DNA of 64,000 nt from an uncultured Lachnospiraceae bacterium (GTDB lineage Bacteria; Bacillota; Clostridia; Lachnospirales; Lachnospiraceae). The stretch spans positions 1 through 64,000 of the forward strand of contig URMK01000030.1 in the NCBI GenBank assembly GCA_900548905.1, read 5' to 3'. Of this stretch, positions 44,774-53,670 are shown piece by piece. The translations under genes were made by a program, and so were the position numbers. The notes beneath the pieces are model-generated. The model was not told the origin of the DNA, ran no database searches, and saw nothing but the letters and a program-made list of their open reading frames with translations. The first letter of the stretch is position 1, and every line of letters starts with the position of its first letter.

Positions 44774-46310
44774 TTATTTTCCTCTTTTCGGTGAAAATCT
44801 GTGTGATTTTAGGAAGGAGTATCTGGAAGGAGGTTCCTTTTCCCAGTGTGCTGCGCACTTCGATTTTTCCTTCATGCGCCTGGATAATACGGTAGGTCAG
44901 TGACAGGCCGATGCCCCAGTGCCTGGCGGTGGGTTTGGAGGAAAAGAAGGGGGTGAATATCTTTTTTATGTTATTTTCCGATATCCCGGTCCCCGTATCC
45001 TGTATTTCCAGAAGGATCCAGTCATCCGTATAGCGCAGGTTGACGGTGAGGGTACGTTCCGCCGGGATTCCGGCGCTTTCCTCTTTTGCTGCCATGGCAT
45101 CCATGGCGTTTCCTATGATGTTTGTGAGCGCCTGCTCCAGATAGACCGGATCGGCCAGCGCAAGCACAGGGTATTCGGCGAAATTCTTCCTGATTTCAAT
45201 CCCGGCGGTTTCTGCGCAGAAAGGCGAGAGGACCTTCTCCAGCAAATCCTTCAAATCAATATCAATCAAATGAAGTTCGCTTGTTTTCGTGTTCTTATGA
45301 ATTTCATCGATGCGGGAATACAGTTTTTCACAACGGTCCTTTGCATCCTGTAATGCTTTCTCCGGATTTGCAGCGGCAGGTAGAAGTTCCAGTCCGGACT
45401 GAATGGCAAGCAGTTCGTTTTTTATGTAATGACAGAATACTTTGGAGGTAGTTTCCGTCGCATCTATCTGCTTGGAGATTTCAAAGGCTTCCGCGTTGAT
45501 TTGATGGCTGATATGGGTGAGCCGGTACAGGCTATAGCATATCAGCAGCAGAAAGACGATAAAAATAAAAGGAAATATGTTGTAAAAAACAACGCTGTTT
45601 CCAAGGTTAATATACCAGAAATAGTAGGACTGCGCAATTTTGGAGATACGCAGCAGAAAAGAGGGAGTCCGGGAAATAAAGGTGAAATACAGGGTGCTCA
45701 GGGTGAAAAAGCAGACTGTCATAAGAAGGAAATTATACCGGATCAGCTGGATGCGCGGCGAGTGGTAAAAAGAAACCAACAGCATAAGCACACTGAGCAG
45801 GACCAGCAGGTTGTTGCCGGAACGGGTGAGGATATAGATGATATTTTCAGCATCATAAAACTGTCTGGAACCTAGAAAGGCGGGATACAAAAAATAGTAG
45901 CAGCGTATATTGAGGGCAGGATCGTAGATAAGAAGCTGAAGCAGGAGGTAAATCCAGATAGCGGTTTTGGCGCGCCGTATGGTTTTTACCGTAAAAGGGG
46001 TATGGAAGTTCAGGGCGAAACAGACACTGGCAAGCACAATGCTGAGACTGGCGATGTTAATGAGCCTGATTACATTAAAGCGGGAGATGGGGAGGAAAAA
46101 CAGATAACGCCATAACGGATCCGGCAGATAAAAGTAGTTTTTTATCACATTATAGTAATACGCATCCCTGGAATAATAAATCATCATACTGAAAATGGCA
46201 AAAAAATAGGCGACCAGGACAAGGGTGAACGGAATGGTATGCCTTTCCCTGTGATGCTGGTACAGCATGAAAATAATAATAAAAAGCAGAATGAAAAGTA
46301 CGTAAAACAT
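44763..46310 (-). CDS. membrane-bound sensor histidine kinase
   Basis: The 515-residue kinase has an integral membrane sensor: about seven to eight hydrophobic helices over residues 1-280, with little extracellular loop. The dimerisation helix has the His in FCHYIKNELLAIQSGLELL. The HATPase domain carries an N-box (TNIIGNAMDAM), a D-T-G-T-G box and the GIGLSLTYRII glycine box. The start at 46310 has GGGGGAAGG upstream; the frame could extend 34 residues but lacks a ribosome site there. It is upstream of and overlaps its response regulator. Such kinases sense membrane or hydrophobic signals; the signal is unknown. Confidence 0.9.
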   Translation of the reverse strand: MFYVLFILLFIIIFMLYQHHRERHTIPFTLVLVAYFFAIFSMMIYYSRDAYYYNVIKNYFYLPDPLWRYLFFLPISRFNVIRLINIASLSIVLASVCFALNFHTPFTVKTIRRAKTAIWIYLLLQLLIYDPALNIRCYYFLYPAFLGSRQFYDAENIIYILTRSGNNLLVLLSVLMLLVSFYHSPRIQLIRYNFLLMTVCFFTLSTLYFTFISRTPSFLLRISKIAQSYYFWYINLGNSVVFYNIFPFIFIVFLLLICYSLYRLTHISHQINAEAFEISKQIDATETTSKVFCHYIKNELLAIQSGLELLPAAANPEKALQDAKDRCEKLYSRIDEIHKNTKTSELHLIDIDLKDLLEKVLSPFCAETAGIEIRKNFAEYPVLALADPVYLEQALTNIIGNAMDAMAAKEESAGIPAERTLTVNLRYTDDWILLEIQDTGTGISENNIKKIFTPFFSSKPTARHWGIGLSLTYRIIQAHEGKIEVRSTLGKGTSFQILLPKITQIFTEKRKINGK

Positions 46311-46418
46311 AGTGCCTTCCCCCCTATAAAGGCCGGTGAGATACCGGCTGTCTGCAGCGGCGTATCCGGATATTTCCGCATACCGGCCCTCCTGCCTGTT
46401 GGATGACAACATCCGGGT

Positions 46419-47273
46419 TCACCGGGTTTTGGCCCGCAGGCGCCTGCGGTAGGCAGTGGGCGTTTCGCCCGTCTGCTCCCGGAACAGACGGGTGAAATAG
46501 TTATAATCCGGGATCCCGACTTGGCCGGCCAGCGTACCGACCGGTAAATCGGTGCGTTCCAGAAGCTGCCGGGCTTTCTCCATGCGGGCTTCCCGGATCA
46601 GATCGCCTGCCGTACAGCCATATTGCTTTTTAACCTGGGAACAGAGCGTGGTTCTCCCCACACCCAGAGCGTCGCACATCCGTTCCAGGGAAAGCGGCTC
46701 CTCCAGGTGTGCCGCAATATACTGCCTGGCCCGGCGGGGAAGGCTTTCGCATTGCAGCCGGATACTGTCCTCCAGCCAGACGGAAACGGCGCAGGCCTGC
46801 AGCACCCGGGCGCAGGCCAGAATATGCGCTTCCTCCGCCAGAGGAAGGCAGTCATAAGCCGACTGAAGAATTTCCGGGCGGATTCCCTTCTCTGTGAGTG
46901 CGTGGATTACCTTGCGGCATTGCCCCTGGGGGACTGCCGTTCGGCGCATCTGCCCGAACATCAGGAAACCAAGGATTTCCCCGCCGTTGCAGATGGGGGC
47001 GGCGGCCTCCGTAAGGCCTGCGTGGCATGGATAGATATGGATTTCACCGGGATTCTTTTCCCTGGATTGTTCCAGTGCGGTGCGGTCACAGGCCAGGCAG
47101 CGTTCCAGTCCTTCCGGAAGGGAACGGATAAGCTTGCAGAAACCGCTGAGGTTAACCGGGTATGCGGCCACTTCTCTGCAGGCCAGATCAAACACTCCCA
47201 CCCGCAGGCCGGTAATGGTGTGGAAATCCCGGAGAAGCGGGAGCAGCCGCTTTTTATCAAAGACAATTTCCAT
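46419..47273 (-). CDS. AraC-family regulator with PocR ligand domain
   Basis: The 284-residue regulator has an N-terminal PocR domain (about residues 5-165), recognised by the cysteine pattern ERCLACDRTALEQS...IYPCHAGLTEAAAPI and the G-x-x-M-F-G-Q end. A C-terminal AraC-type double helix-turn-helix follows (VGTLAGQVGIPDYNYFTRLFREQTGETP). PocR domains bind small organic ligands, in PocR itself 1,2-propanediol. It is divergent from the UroD-like gene and importer at 47562-52006 and is the likely activator of that operon. The conserved cysteines also permit a redox or metal role. Confidence 0.9.
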   Translation of the reverse strand: MEIVFDKKRLLPLLRDFHTITGLRVGVFDLACREVAAYPVNLSGFCKLIRSLPEGLERCLACDRTALEQSREKNPGEIHIYPCHAGLTEAAAPICNGGEILGFLMFGQMRRTAVPQGQCRKVIHALTEKGIRPEILQSAYDCLPLAEEAHILACARVLQACAVSVWLEDSIRLQCESLPRRARQYIAAHLEEPLSLERMCDALGVGRTTLCSQVKKQYGCTAGDLIREARMEKARQLLERTDLPVGTLAGQVGIPDYNYFTRLFREQTGETPTAYRRRLRAKTR

Positions 47274-47394
47274 GATGCCCTCCCCATATATGGTGGTAAA
47301 ATAGTCCGCTGTTGAACGATTATGCTAATAATAGCACAATTGCCTCTATTATGCAAAAAAAGGCTCTGGTAAAATAAAAAAAGGTGAAGTTTGG

Positions 47395-47458
47395 GTTACT
47401 GTTCATTCAGTACTGTGCATTTACTGCACAGTACGTGAGAAAGTGATTCAAGAGTGCA
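47395..47458 (+). repeat. dispersed hairpin repeat, copy B
   Basis: This 64-nt element lies between the PocR-AraC regulator and the UroD-like gene. It is almost the same as the minus strand of 20411-20473: TTACTGTTCA, then the inverted repeat CAGTACTGTGCA...TGCACAGTAC, then GAGAAAGTGATTCAAGAGTG. One extra base separates the stem from GAGAAA. Confidence 0.8.
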
Positions 47459-47561
47459 TAAATCTCATCGCCGCAGGCGATTTTAAATGGATTTATGCCG
47501 GGCAGAGGCTATAACATACTGGCAGGCAAAAACACAGCATACAGAAGGGAGCAGATTTATT

Positions 47562-48581
47562 ATGACACAAAGAGAATTAGTTATCGCAGCATTGAACCAT
47601 GAAGAAACCACACCGGTTCCCTATCATATTGATTTTACAGGGCAGTCGCTGGAGCAGCTGATTGCTTATACGGGGAATCCGGATATTGAAGCGCAGCTGG
47701 GCGTGTGTATGAATTATATCCAGTATTGGGGCTGGCCTGCGGAGATCGACGGGCGTCCCGGCTATTTCCGGGATGAATTCGGCGTTGTGTGGAACCGGAA
47801 CGGGGCTGATAAGGATATCGGCGTGGTGGAGAAGCCGCAGATAGAGGATCTGGAGGAATGTGATTATACCTTCCCTGTATGTGATGAGGCGAGGCTGCGG
47901 CGGGAATATGAGGAGCTTGTGGCGGGCAGGGGAGAGCGGTTCACGATGGCCGGTTTCGGGTTTTCCATGTTTGAAAGATCCTGGTCTTTGATGGGGATGG
48001 AAAATGTGCTTATGAGCATGATTACCTGCCCCAAGGAACTGGAAATGCTGTATGATCAAATCTGTGATTATTTTTGCCGCCTTGTGGATATTGCGCTGGA
48101 ATACGATATCGACGGTGTATATTTCGGAGATGACTGGGGCCAGCAGAAGGGGCTTATCATGGGGCCGGATCACTGGCGCCGTTTCATCAAGCCCAGAATG
48201 GCCCGTCTGTATGATCGTGTCAAAAAGAAGGGCAAGTATATTGTGCAGCATTCCTGCGGGGATTGTCATGAAATTTTTCCGGATTTAATCGAGATCGGAC
48301 TGGACTGTTATCAGACGTTCCAGCCGGAAATTTATGATATTGGGAAAATGAAGGCCCTGTACGGCGGAAAGCTGGCCTTCTGGGGCGGTGTGTCCACCCA
48401 GCAGTGCCTTCCCTATGCGTCGCCGGAGGGTGTCAGGGCGGAGGCCGTGCGCGTTATTAAGACGCTGCGAAGCAACGGCGGTCTGATTATTGCACCCACC
48501 CATGCGCTGCCTTTTGACGTACCTCCGGAAAATATCCTGGCTCTGCTGGATGTATTCCGGAATCAGGAACAGTATTTATAA
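47562..48581 (+). CDS. uroporphyrinogen decarboxylase-fold protein (MtaA-like group)
   Basis: The 339-residue TIM-barrel protein is related to UroD and to the corrinoid:CoM methyltransferases MtaA/MtbA. Visible marks are VPYHIDFTGQS near the start and the putative zinc-ligand stretch QHSCGDCHEIFPDLIEIGLDC (His and Cys). It also has WGGVSTQQ and the ending GGLIIAPTHALPFDVPPENI, typical of UroD-like proteins found with sugar ABC importers. AAGGGAG sets the start at 47562. True haem UroD is unlikely from the context: no haem genes are near and a MalEFG-type importer follows. Methyl transfer from an imported methylated compound is an attractive guess, but no corrinoid protein is encoded here. Confidence 0.82.
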   Translation: MTQRELVIAALNHEETTPVPYHIDFTGQSLEQLIAYTGNPDIEAQLGVCMNYIQYWGWPAEIDGRPGYFRDEFGVVWNRNGADKDIGVVEKPQIEDLEECDYTFPVCDEARLRREYEELVAGRGERFTMAGFGFSMFERSWSLMGMENVLMSMITCPKELEMLYDQICDYFCRLVDIALEYDIDGVYFGDDWGQQKGLIMGPDHWRRFIKPRMARLYDRVKKKGKYIVQHSCGDCHEIFPDLIEIGLDCYQTFQPEIYDIGKMKALYGGKLAFWGGVSTQQCLPYASPEGVRAEAVRVIKTLRSNGGLIIAPTHALPFDVPPENILALLDVFRNQEQYL

Positions 48582-48608
48582 AAAATGCAAACCTCGCATC
48601 CCAAAGCA

Positions 48609-48650
48609 GAAAAGGTCCCGGGAATTACATCCGGTACCTTTTCTTTTTTG
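48609..48650 (+). terminator. terminator after the UroD-like gene
   Basis: GAAAAGGT-c-CCGG (48609-48621) pairs with CCGG-t-ACCTTTTC (48631-48643), followed by TTTTTT. It separates the UroD-like gene from the importer, which has its own promoter. Confidence 0.88.
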
Positions 48651-48685
48651 TGCAATCCTCCTAAAAGTTTATGAAATTTCAACCT

Positions 48686-48713
48686 TTGCACTGGTTGTGT
48701 ATACATATATACT
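48686..48713 (+). promoter_or_regulatory. promoter of the MalEFG-type importer
   Basis: TTGCAC (48686-48691) and TATACT (48708-48713) are 16 nt apart. They lie 55 nt before the binding-protein start and directly after the terminator, a good sigma-A promoter. Confidence 0.65.
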
Positions 48714-48767
48714 AAGACATGTCAGCGAAATCTACGACAAATAAGTAGTGATAAGGGAGGAAAAAGT

Positions 48768-50090
48768 ATGAAATGTAAACGTGTATTGGCGATGGCTGTA
48801 ACGGCGGTGATGACCTGCAGCCTTTTGACAGGATGCGGCAGCAGCACAGCGGGGGCCGGAGGATCCGAACCTGCCGGGAATACCGGAGACGGCACAAAGC
48901 AGAGCGCGGCGGCGGATACCGGCAGCGGGGAAAAAACAAATCTGAAATTTTATATCTGGAGCGATGAGGAAAACTATATTTCCAAGGTGGTGGAGCAGTA
49001 TAATGCGCAGAGCGACAGCGTACACGTGGAAATGCTCAGCATTGCCAACGACAGCTATGACGATAAGCTTAAGGTTATGATGGCGGCAGGGGATGAAGCG
49101 GATATTGTGGATATCAGGGGGCTTGCCCAGGTAACCCAGTACCGTGACACAGGTTCTTTGCTTGATTTAACGGATTTGGTGAAAAACAGTGAGCTGGATA
49201 TCAGCAAATACGGTGCTATGTGGGATTCCAGCTATCCGGACGGACAGATCTTCGCGCTGCCCACAAGAACCACCTGCTGGATGCTGTTCTATAATCCGGA
49301 TCTGCTGGAAGAGGCAGGCGTTAAAATGCCGGAGCAGCTTACCTGGACCGAATATGCCCAAATGGCGAAGGAGCTTACCAAAGGCGACGGCCCGGACAAG
49401 CAGTGGGGCGGTTACTGGGTGGACTGGCATACCCAGTTCATTGCCACACAGCAGGGGGTATATGTAAACGCGGATGATGTTTCCGCCGTACAGGAATCCC
49501 TGGAGATGCTGAACCAGCTGTATAATGTGGATAAAACCCATATGAGCCTTGGGGAGATGAAGGCCACCGATACCCAGTATCTGGCGGATTTTGAAAATAA
49601 AAGAGCGGCGCTGATGCCTCAGGGCGAATGGATGATCAATATGCTTTTAAACGATACCAGCGCAGGTAAAACAGATGTGAACTGGGAAATTGCGCCTATG
49701 CCTATTCCGGACGGCGTGGAACCCGGCACCACCTGGGGACAGTTCCAGTTTGCGGGCATCACTTCCACCACAAAGCATCCCGAGGAATCCTTCGACTTCC
49801 TGAAATATCTGTGCGGACCGGAAGGCGCGGCAATTTATGCGAGCACCGGCATGGTACATGCGTACACGGATGAAGGCGCGGAAGCGGCATATAAGGAAGC
49901 GGTGGGCAAAGATTCCGTATCCGTTATTTTTAATGCGAAGAAAGTGCAGGAATCCCCTGCATCCAGCAATTTTGACCAGATTCTGAACATCTACAAGGAA
50001 AATTCCGAGCTTTATCTGTTAGGGGAAAAGACCATCGAAGAGACCATGGACAATTTCCTGAAGCAAAGGGAAGAATTGATGAAGCAATAG
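48768..50090 (+). CDS. extracellular sugar-binding lipoprotein (MalE/family 1 type)
   Basis: The 440-residue binding protein has signal peptide MKCKRVLAMAVTAVMTCSLL, lipobox L-T-G-C (Cys23) and a Gly/Ser/Ala linker, followed by a family 1 two-lobed domain (LKFYIWSDEENYISKVVEQYN opening). It is shorter than the three LplA-type proteins in the window and belongs to a different branch of CUT1 systems. GGGAGG lies ahead of the ATG. Its gene is followed by a repeat-like hairpin and an attenuating terminator before the permeases, so it should be made in excess. The substrate is unknown. Confidence 0.93.
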   Translation: MKCKRVLAMAVTAVMTCSLLTGCGSSTAGAGGSEPAGNTGDGTKQSAAADTGSGEKTNLKFYIWSDEENYISKVVEQYNAQSDSVHVEMLSIANDSYDDKLKVMMAAGDEADIVDIRGLAQVTQYRDTGSLLDLTDLVKNSELDISKYGAMWDSSYPDGQIFALPTRTTCWMLFYNPDLLEEAGVKMPEQLTWTEYAQMAKELTKGDGPDKQWGGYWVDWHTQFIATQQGVYVNADDVSAVQESLEMLNQLYNVDKTHMSLGEMKATDTQYLADFENKRAALMPQGEWMINMLLNDTSAGKTDVNWEIAPMPIPDGVEPGTTWGQFQFAGITSTTKHPEESFDFLKYLCGPEGAAIYASTGMVHAYTDEGAEAAYKEAVGKDSVSVIFNAKKVQESPASSNFDQILNIYKENSELYLLGEKTIEETMDNFLKQREELMKQ

Positions 50091-50091
50091 T

Positions 50092-50135
50092 GTGACTGTT
50101 CAGCAGGTCTGTGCATTTACTGTACAGACCGTAAG
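50092..50135 (+). repeat. diverged dispersed hairpin repeat, copy C
   Basis: GTGACTGTTCAG, then GGTCTGTGCA-TTTAC-TGTACAGACC (50106-50130), parallels copy B. The loop TTTAC and the flanking CTGTGCA are kept, while the stem ends changed on both sides (AGTAC/GTAC in copy B, GGTC/GACC here), so base pairing is preserved. It follows the binding-protein stop codon by one nucleotide. Confidence 0.5.
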
Positions 50136-50183
50136 GTAACCGGTAAGGAACATAACAGGTATCAATAAAGACGGATTAGGGAA

Positions 50184-50224
50184 AGGGAGCGGGAAACCGT
50201 ATAGGCGGGGAACGCTCCCTTTTT
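50184..50224 (+). terminator. attenuator between binding protein and permeases
   Basis: AGGGAGCG (50184-50191) pairs with CGCTCCCT (50213-50220) and is followed by TTTT. It lies 18 nt before the permease start, so partial read-through must supply the permease genes. Confidence 0.8.
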
Positions 50225-50241
50225 CAGGAAAGGGTGAGAAT

Positions 50242-51147
50242 ATGGCAAAAAATGCGGCTTTGCCGAAACGTAAATTTAAAAAAGAATGGCTGAAGGGTTA
50301 TCTTTTCATTCTGCCCAACTTTGCGGGTTTCCTCATTTTTATGGGGATCCCTATTATTATGGGGCTTGTCATTTCCTTTACCAATTATGACGGCTTCAAA
50401 ACCTTTGATTTCGTGGGCTTGAGCAACTATATCAAGATGTTTAAGGATAAATATTTCCGGGTTTCCCTGGTTAATAACCTGATATATACCGGCGTTACGG
50501 TACCGTGCACCATCGTGATCGCCCTGCTTCTGGCGGTGGCGCTGAATGTGGGGATCAAGGGAACGGGACTGTTTCGGACTTTTATTTTTTTCCCCAATAT
50601 CAGCTCCATGGTTGCGGTGGGAATCGTATGGTCCATGATTTTCCATCCCACCAGGGGGCCTCTGAATCTGTTCCTTTCCCATATCGGAGTGAGCAATCCT
50701 CCCCAGTGGCTGGTGTCCTCAAGCACAGCTCTTTTGTCGGTAATGATCGTCGCTGTCTGGAAGCAGGCGGGCTATTACATGGTAATCATTCTTGCCGGGC
50801 TGCAGTCCATTCCGAAGCAGCTGTATGAAGCGGCGGAAATCGACGGGGCGAACGGGCTGAAGCGGTTTTTCCATATAACCCTTCCCATGCTTTCCCCCAC
50901 GATGTTTATGGTGACGATACTTTCCCTGATCAGTTCCTTCCAGGTGTTCGACCTGATATCCATCATGACGGAGGGCGGGCCGGGGCGCGCCACGAACGTG
51001 CTGGTTTACCGGATTTATCAGGAGGGCTTTAAATACCTGAACTTCGGGTACGCGTCGGCGATGGCTTATTTCCTGTTCCTTATCATCTTGATCATTACGC
51101 TGATCCAGTTCCGGGGGCAGAAGAAATGGGTTACCTATATGCAGTAA
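50242..51147 (+). CDS. CUT1 sugar ABC transporter permease (MalF/UgpA type)
   Basis: The 301-residue membrane subunit has a basic N-terminus and six helices starting GYLFILPNFAGFLIFMGIPI. The EAA loop reads YEAAEIDGANGLKRFFHITLP. GAAAGGGTGAG lies ahead of the ATG. It pairs with the downstream MalG/UgpE-type permease 16 nt away. Two permeases and one binding protein without an ATPase fit sharing of a common MsmX-like ATPase. Confidence 0.93.
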   Translation: MAKNAALPKRKFKKEWLKGYLFILPNFAGFLIFMGIPIIMGLVISFTNYDGFKTFDFVGLSNYIKMFKDKYFRVSLVNNLIYTGVTVPCTIVIALLLAVALNVGIKGTGLFRTFIFFPNISSMVAVGIVWSMIFHPTRGPLNLFLSHIGVSNPPQWLVSSSTALLSVMIVAVWKQAGYYMVIILAGLQSIPKQLYEAAEIDGANGLKRFFHITLPMLSPTMFMVTILSLISSFQVFDLISIMTEGGPGRATNVLVYRIYQEGFKYLNFGYASAMAYFLFLIILIITLIQFRGQKKWVTYMQ

Positions 51148-51163
51148 AAGGGAGGAGCAAACA

Positions 51164-52006
51164 ATGCTTACGAAATCATATAAAACAAAAATACGCATCC
51201 AGCATTCCGTTTTATTCGCGGTACTGCTGGTGATCGGCCTGACGATGCTGGTGCCGTTCTTCTGGACCCTGTCCTCATCCCTGAAATATGACAGGGAAAT
51301 CTTTGAGTATCCCATCAAATGGATACCCGAGGTGCTCCGCTGGTCCAATTACGAAGAGGTGTGGACGAGGGTGAATTTCCTCACCTATTATCTGAATACC
51401 ATTAAACTGTCGCTGATAGTTACCATAGGCCAGGTGGTTACCTGCTCCCTGGCCGCCTATTCCTTTGCCAAAATGGACTATCCGGGGAGGGATAAAATTT
51501 TCCTCTGTTATCTGGCTACCATGATGGTGCCCTGGCATGCCATCATGATCCCCCAGTTTATCATCATTAAAAACCTGGGTTTCTATGACAGCCATTGGTC
51601 CATTATTTTAATGAACCTGTTCAGCGCCTTCGGCGTGTTCCTGCTGCGGCAGTTCATGCTGGGAATCCCCATGGAGCTGTCCGAAGCGGCGCGGATCGAC
51701 GGCTGCGGGGAACTGAAAATCTATTCCCAAATCATACTCCCCATGTGCAAGCCCGGCCTGGCTACGCTGGTGGTATTTACCTTTAATTTCATGTGGAATG
51801 ATTACATGGGGCCTATGATCTACCTGAATACGGATAAATTAAAAACAATCCAAATCGGGCTGGCCGCCTTCCGGACGGAATACGGAGCGGAATACGGGCT
51901 GATTATGGCGGGCACGGTCTGTTCGCTGCTGCCTATGGTACTGATTTACTGTGCGGCACAGAAATATCTGATAGAAGGAATCGCATTCTCCGGATTGAAG
52001 GGGTAA
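51164..52006 (+). CDS. CUT1 sugar ABC transporter permease (MalG/UgpE type)
   Basis: The 280-residue second membrane subunit has helix one in VLFAVLLVIGLTMLVPFFWTL. Its EAA loop is LSEAARIDGCGELKIYSQIILPMCKPGLATL, and it has a KYLIEGIAFSGLKG C-terminus typical of UgpE-like permeases. GGGAGGAG sets the start. It is the last gene of the importer set. No terminator is obvious in the 104 nt before the converging exporter gene. Confidence 0.93.
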   Translation: MLTKSYKTKIRIQHSVLFAVLLVIGLTMLVPFFWTLSSSLKYDREIFEYPIKWIPEVLRWSNYEEVWTRVNFLTYYLNTIKLSLIVTIGQVVTCSLAAYSFAKMDYPGRDKIFLCYLATMMVPWHAIMIPQFIIIKNLGFYDSHWSIILMNLFSAFGVFLLRQFMLGIPMELSEAARIDGCGELKIYSQIILPMCKPGLATLVVFTFNFMWNDYMGPMIYLNTDKLKTIQIGLAAFRTEYGAEYGLIMAGTVCSLLPMVLIYCAAQKYLIEGIAFSGLKG

Positions 52007-52110
52007 GGGGAAGACAGATAGTCAAAGATTACATTTTAATATGCCGGAAGCTGTCTTGCAAAGACGGGCCGGAACACAGTTGAACATCCCTTGACGCCGG
52101 ATGCGTCTCG

Positions 52111-52860
52111 TTATTCGGCTTCCCACCGGAAGAATCTGACCGCGATCACGCTGCAGCAAAGCAGCAGGATTCCGAGAATACATACCGGGAGCAGGACATC
52201 CTCCAGGGGAAGCCCCAGAGATGCGGCCTTCAGCAGCTTAATCCCTTGTGTCAGCGGCATAAAATCCGCAATACGACGCAGGGCATCCGGCAGGATCTCG
52301 TAGGGCAGTGTGGTCCCGGACAGAAGCAGCATGGGGAAATACAGGATGCTTGCCGCGATGCCCGCTGTTTTCGTATCCGGTGCGATGCCGCCCACCATCA
52401 TGCCTATGCTGAAGATGGACAGCATCACCAGAAGATAACAGGAGAAAAAGACGGCCGGGCGGCCGGGCAGGCGGCAGCCGAACACCAGGACGGCGCAGGC
52501 ATAAACCAGAAGCAGGGACACCAGGGCGTAGGCGGCGTAAATAGCCACATGCACAGCAAGGAGCATGACCGGGCTCACCGGCGTTACCTGAAAACGCTTC
52601 AGCACCTTTTTCTGCCGGTAGTCGGACACCAGCAGGGGCAGACCCATGACGCCGCCGGCACAGATGGCAATGGTGGTCACGGCTCCGAAGGACTGCTCCA
52701 GAAAGGTATAGGGAGAGCCGGGATAAGCCGGTTCCCCTCCGTAGATCATACCGAGGATACATACCATGACCACAGGGAGGCAGACGGCAAAAATAAACAT
52801 GTCCATTCCCCGCAGGGACAGTTTGGCTTCAATCTTAAAAAGAGTTCCGAATGTTTTCAT
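52111..52860 (-). CDS. ABC-2 type exporter permease
   Basis: The 249-residue membrane subunit of an ABC-2 exporter has six predicted helices, with the GVMGLPLLVSDYRQKKVLKRFQVTPVSP segment characteristic of drug and polysaccharide ABC-2 permeases and LLLSGTTLPYEILPDALRRIADFMPLTQ near the end. The start at 52860 overlaps the ATPase stop codon by four nt (ATGA), so translation is coupled. AGGAGG is upstream. With the ATPase and the double-MerR regulator it forms an inducible efflux unit, likely for an antibiotic or toxic peptide; that is inference. Confidence 0.93.
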   Translation of the reverse strand: MKTFGTLFKIEAKLSLRGMDMFIFAVCLPVVMVCILGMIYGGEPAYPGSPYTFLEQSFGAVTTIAICAGGVMGLPLLVSDYRQKKVLKRFQVTPVSPVMLLAVHVAIYAAYALVSLLLVYACAVLVFGCRLPGRPAVFFSCYLLVMLSIFSIGMMVGGIAPDTKTAGIAASILYFPMLLLSGTTLPYEILPDALRRIADFMPLTQGIKLLKAASLGLPLEDVLLPVCILGILLLCCSVIAVRFFRWEAE

Positions 52861-53576
52861 GATTCCTCCTGTTCCATAAACCAAAGGTAAGCGTCCTCCA
52901 ACGTATCGTGGGGACTTTGCGCCACAGCGCCGTCAACTGTGCCCTCAAAAAGAATCCGGCCTTTTTTCAGCATGGCGATTCTGTCGCAGAGCACCGTCAC
53001 CTCATCCATAAAATGAGAGGTCAGCAGAATTGTGAGGCCCTTCTGCCTGAGAGCTGCCAGATGGCTCCATACCTCCCTGCGGGCTTTGGCATCCAGGCCC
53101 GTGGTCAGTTCGTCCAGGAATACCACCTCCGGTCCGGGAATCAGGGCGAGCACGATAAAAAGGCGCTGCTTTTGCCCGCCGGACAGGGCGCTGACCATAC
53201 TGTTTGCTTTGTCGGCCAGTCCGAACTGCTCCAAAAGTTCTCCGTAATGTTCCGTCCTGTGATACAAAGAAGCGGTTTCTTCGCATAATTCTTTCACCCG
53301 TATCCGCTCCGGATAATAGGGCTCCTGAAATTGCACCCCGGTCTTTTGAAAAAGTTTTTTGCGTTCCCGTACAGGATCCATGCCGAGAATTTCCACGCTG
53401 CCGGCATCCGGCCTGCGGGTTCCCAGCAGACATTCAAGAATGGTGCTCTTTCCCGCGCCGTTTTCCCCCAAAAGCCCGTAGATCTCACCGGACGTTACGG
53501 AAAAGGAAATATCCCGGACGGCAGGGACTCCATGATAGGCCTTGCACAGCCCGTTTACGTTGATTGTTTTTTCCAT
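52857..53576 (-). CDS. ABC-2 exporter ATPase
   Basis: The 239-residue ATPase has Walker A GENGAGKS (37-44), Q-loop region, signature LSGGQKQR, Walker B with VVFLDEL and the D-loop TTGLDAKAR. The switch His is in LLTSHFMDEV. It is a drug-exporter-type ABC ATPase (CcmA-like). Its gene precedes and overlaps the permease gene. AGGAGG lies upstream of the start. A palindrome between this gene and the MerR-type regulator probably controls its promoter. Confidence 0.95.
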   Translation of the reverse strand: MEKTINVNGLCKAYHGVPAVRDISFSVTSGEIYGLLGENGAGKSTILECLLGTRRPDAGSVEILGMDPVRERKKLFQKTGVQFQEPYYPERIRVKELCEETASLYHRTEHYGELLEQFGLADKANSMVSALSGGQKQRLFIVLALIPGPEVVFLDELTTGLDAKARREVWSHLAALRQKGLTILLTSHFMDEVTVLCDRIAMLKKGRILFEGTVDGAVAQSPHDTLEDAYLWFMEQEES

Positions 53577-53602
53577 TGTTTTCCTCCTTGTGTGTGGTCG
53601 GA

Positions 53603-53633
53603 ACGTAACTGTGAAGATACGGAACCGTTACGT
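53603..53633. promoter_or_regulatory. candidate MerR-type operator of the ABC exporter
   Basis: ACGTAAC (53603-53609) and GTTACGT (53627-53633) are exact inverted repeats 17 nt apart, lying 27 nt upstream of the exporter ATPase start. Spacing and position suit a MerR-family operator spanning the promoter spacer. Confidence 0.55.
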
Positions 53634-53646
53634 CAGAACAAAGAAT

Positions 53647-53670
53647 AACACCAGCACAAAGTCTGGTGTT
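53647..53670 (-). terminator. hairpin at the end of the MerR-type gene
   Basis: AACACCAG (53647-53654) pairs with CTGGTGTT (53663-53670) over an 8-nt loop. On the minus strand it overlaps the regulator's stop codon and is followed by a T-rich ATTCTTTGTT, so it may end that transcript before the exporter promoter. Confidence 0.6.

Noticed and set aside
47562..48581. haem biosynthesis uroporphyrinogen decarboxylase
   Set aside because: No haem genes are near, the gene sits beside a sugar importer and PocR regulator, and the C-terminal PTHALPFDVPPENI pattern belongs to UroD-like proteins of importer operons.
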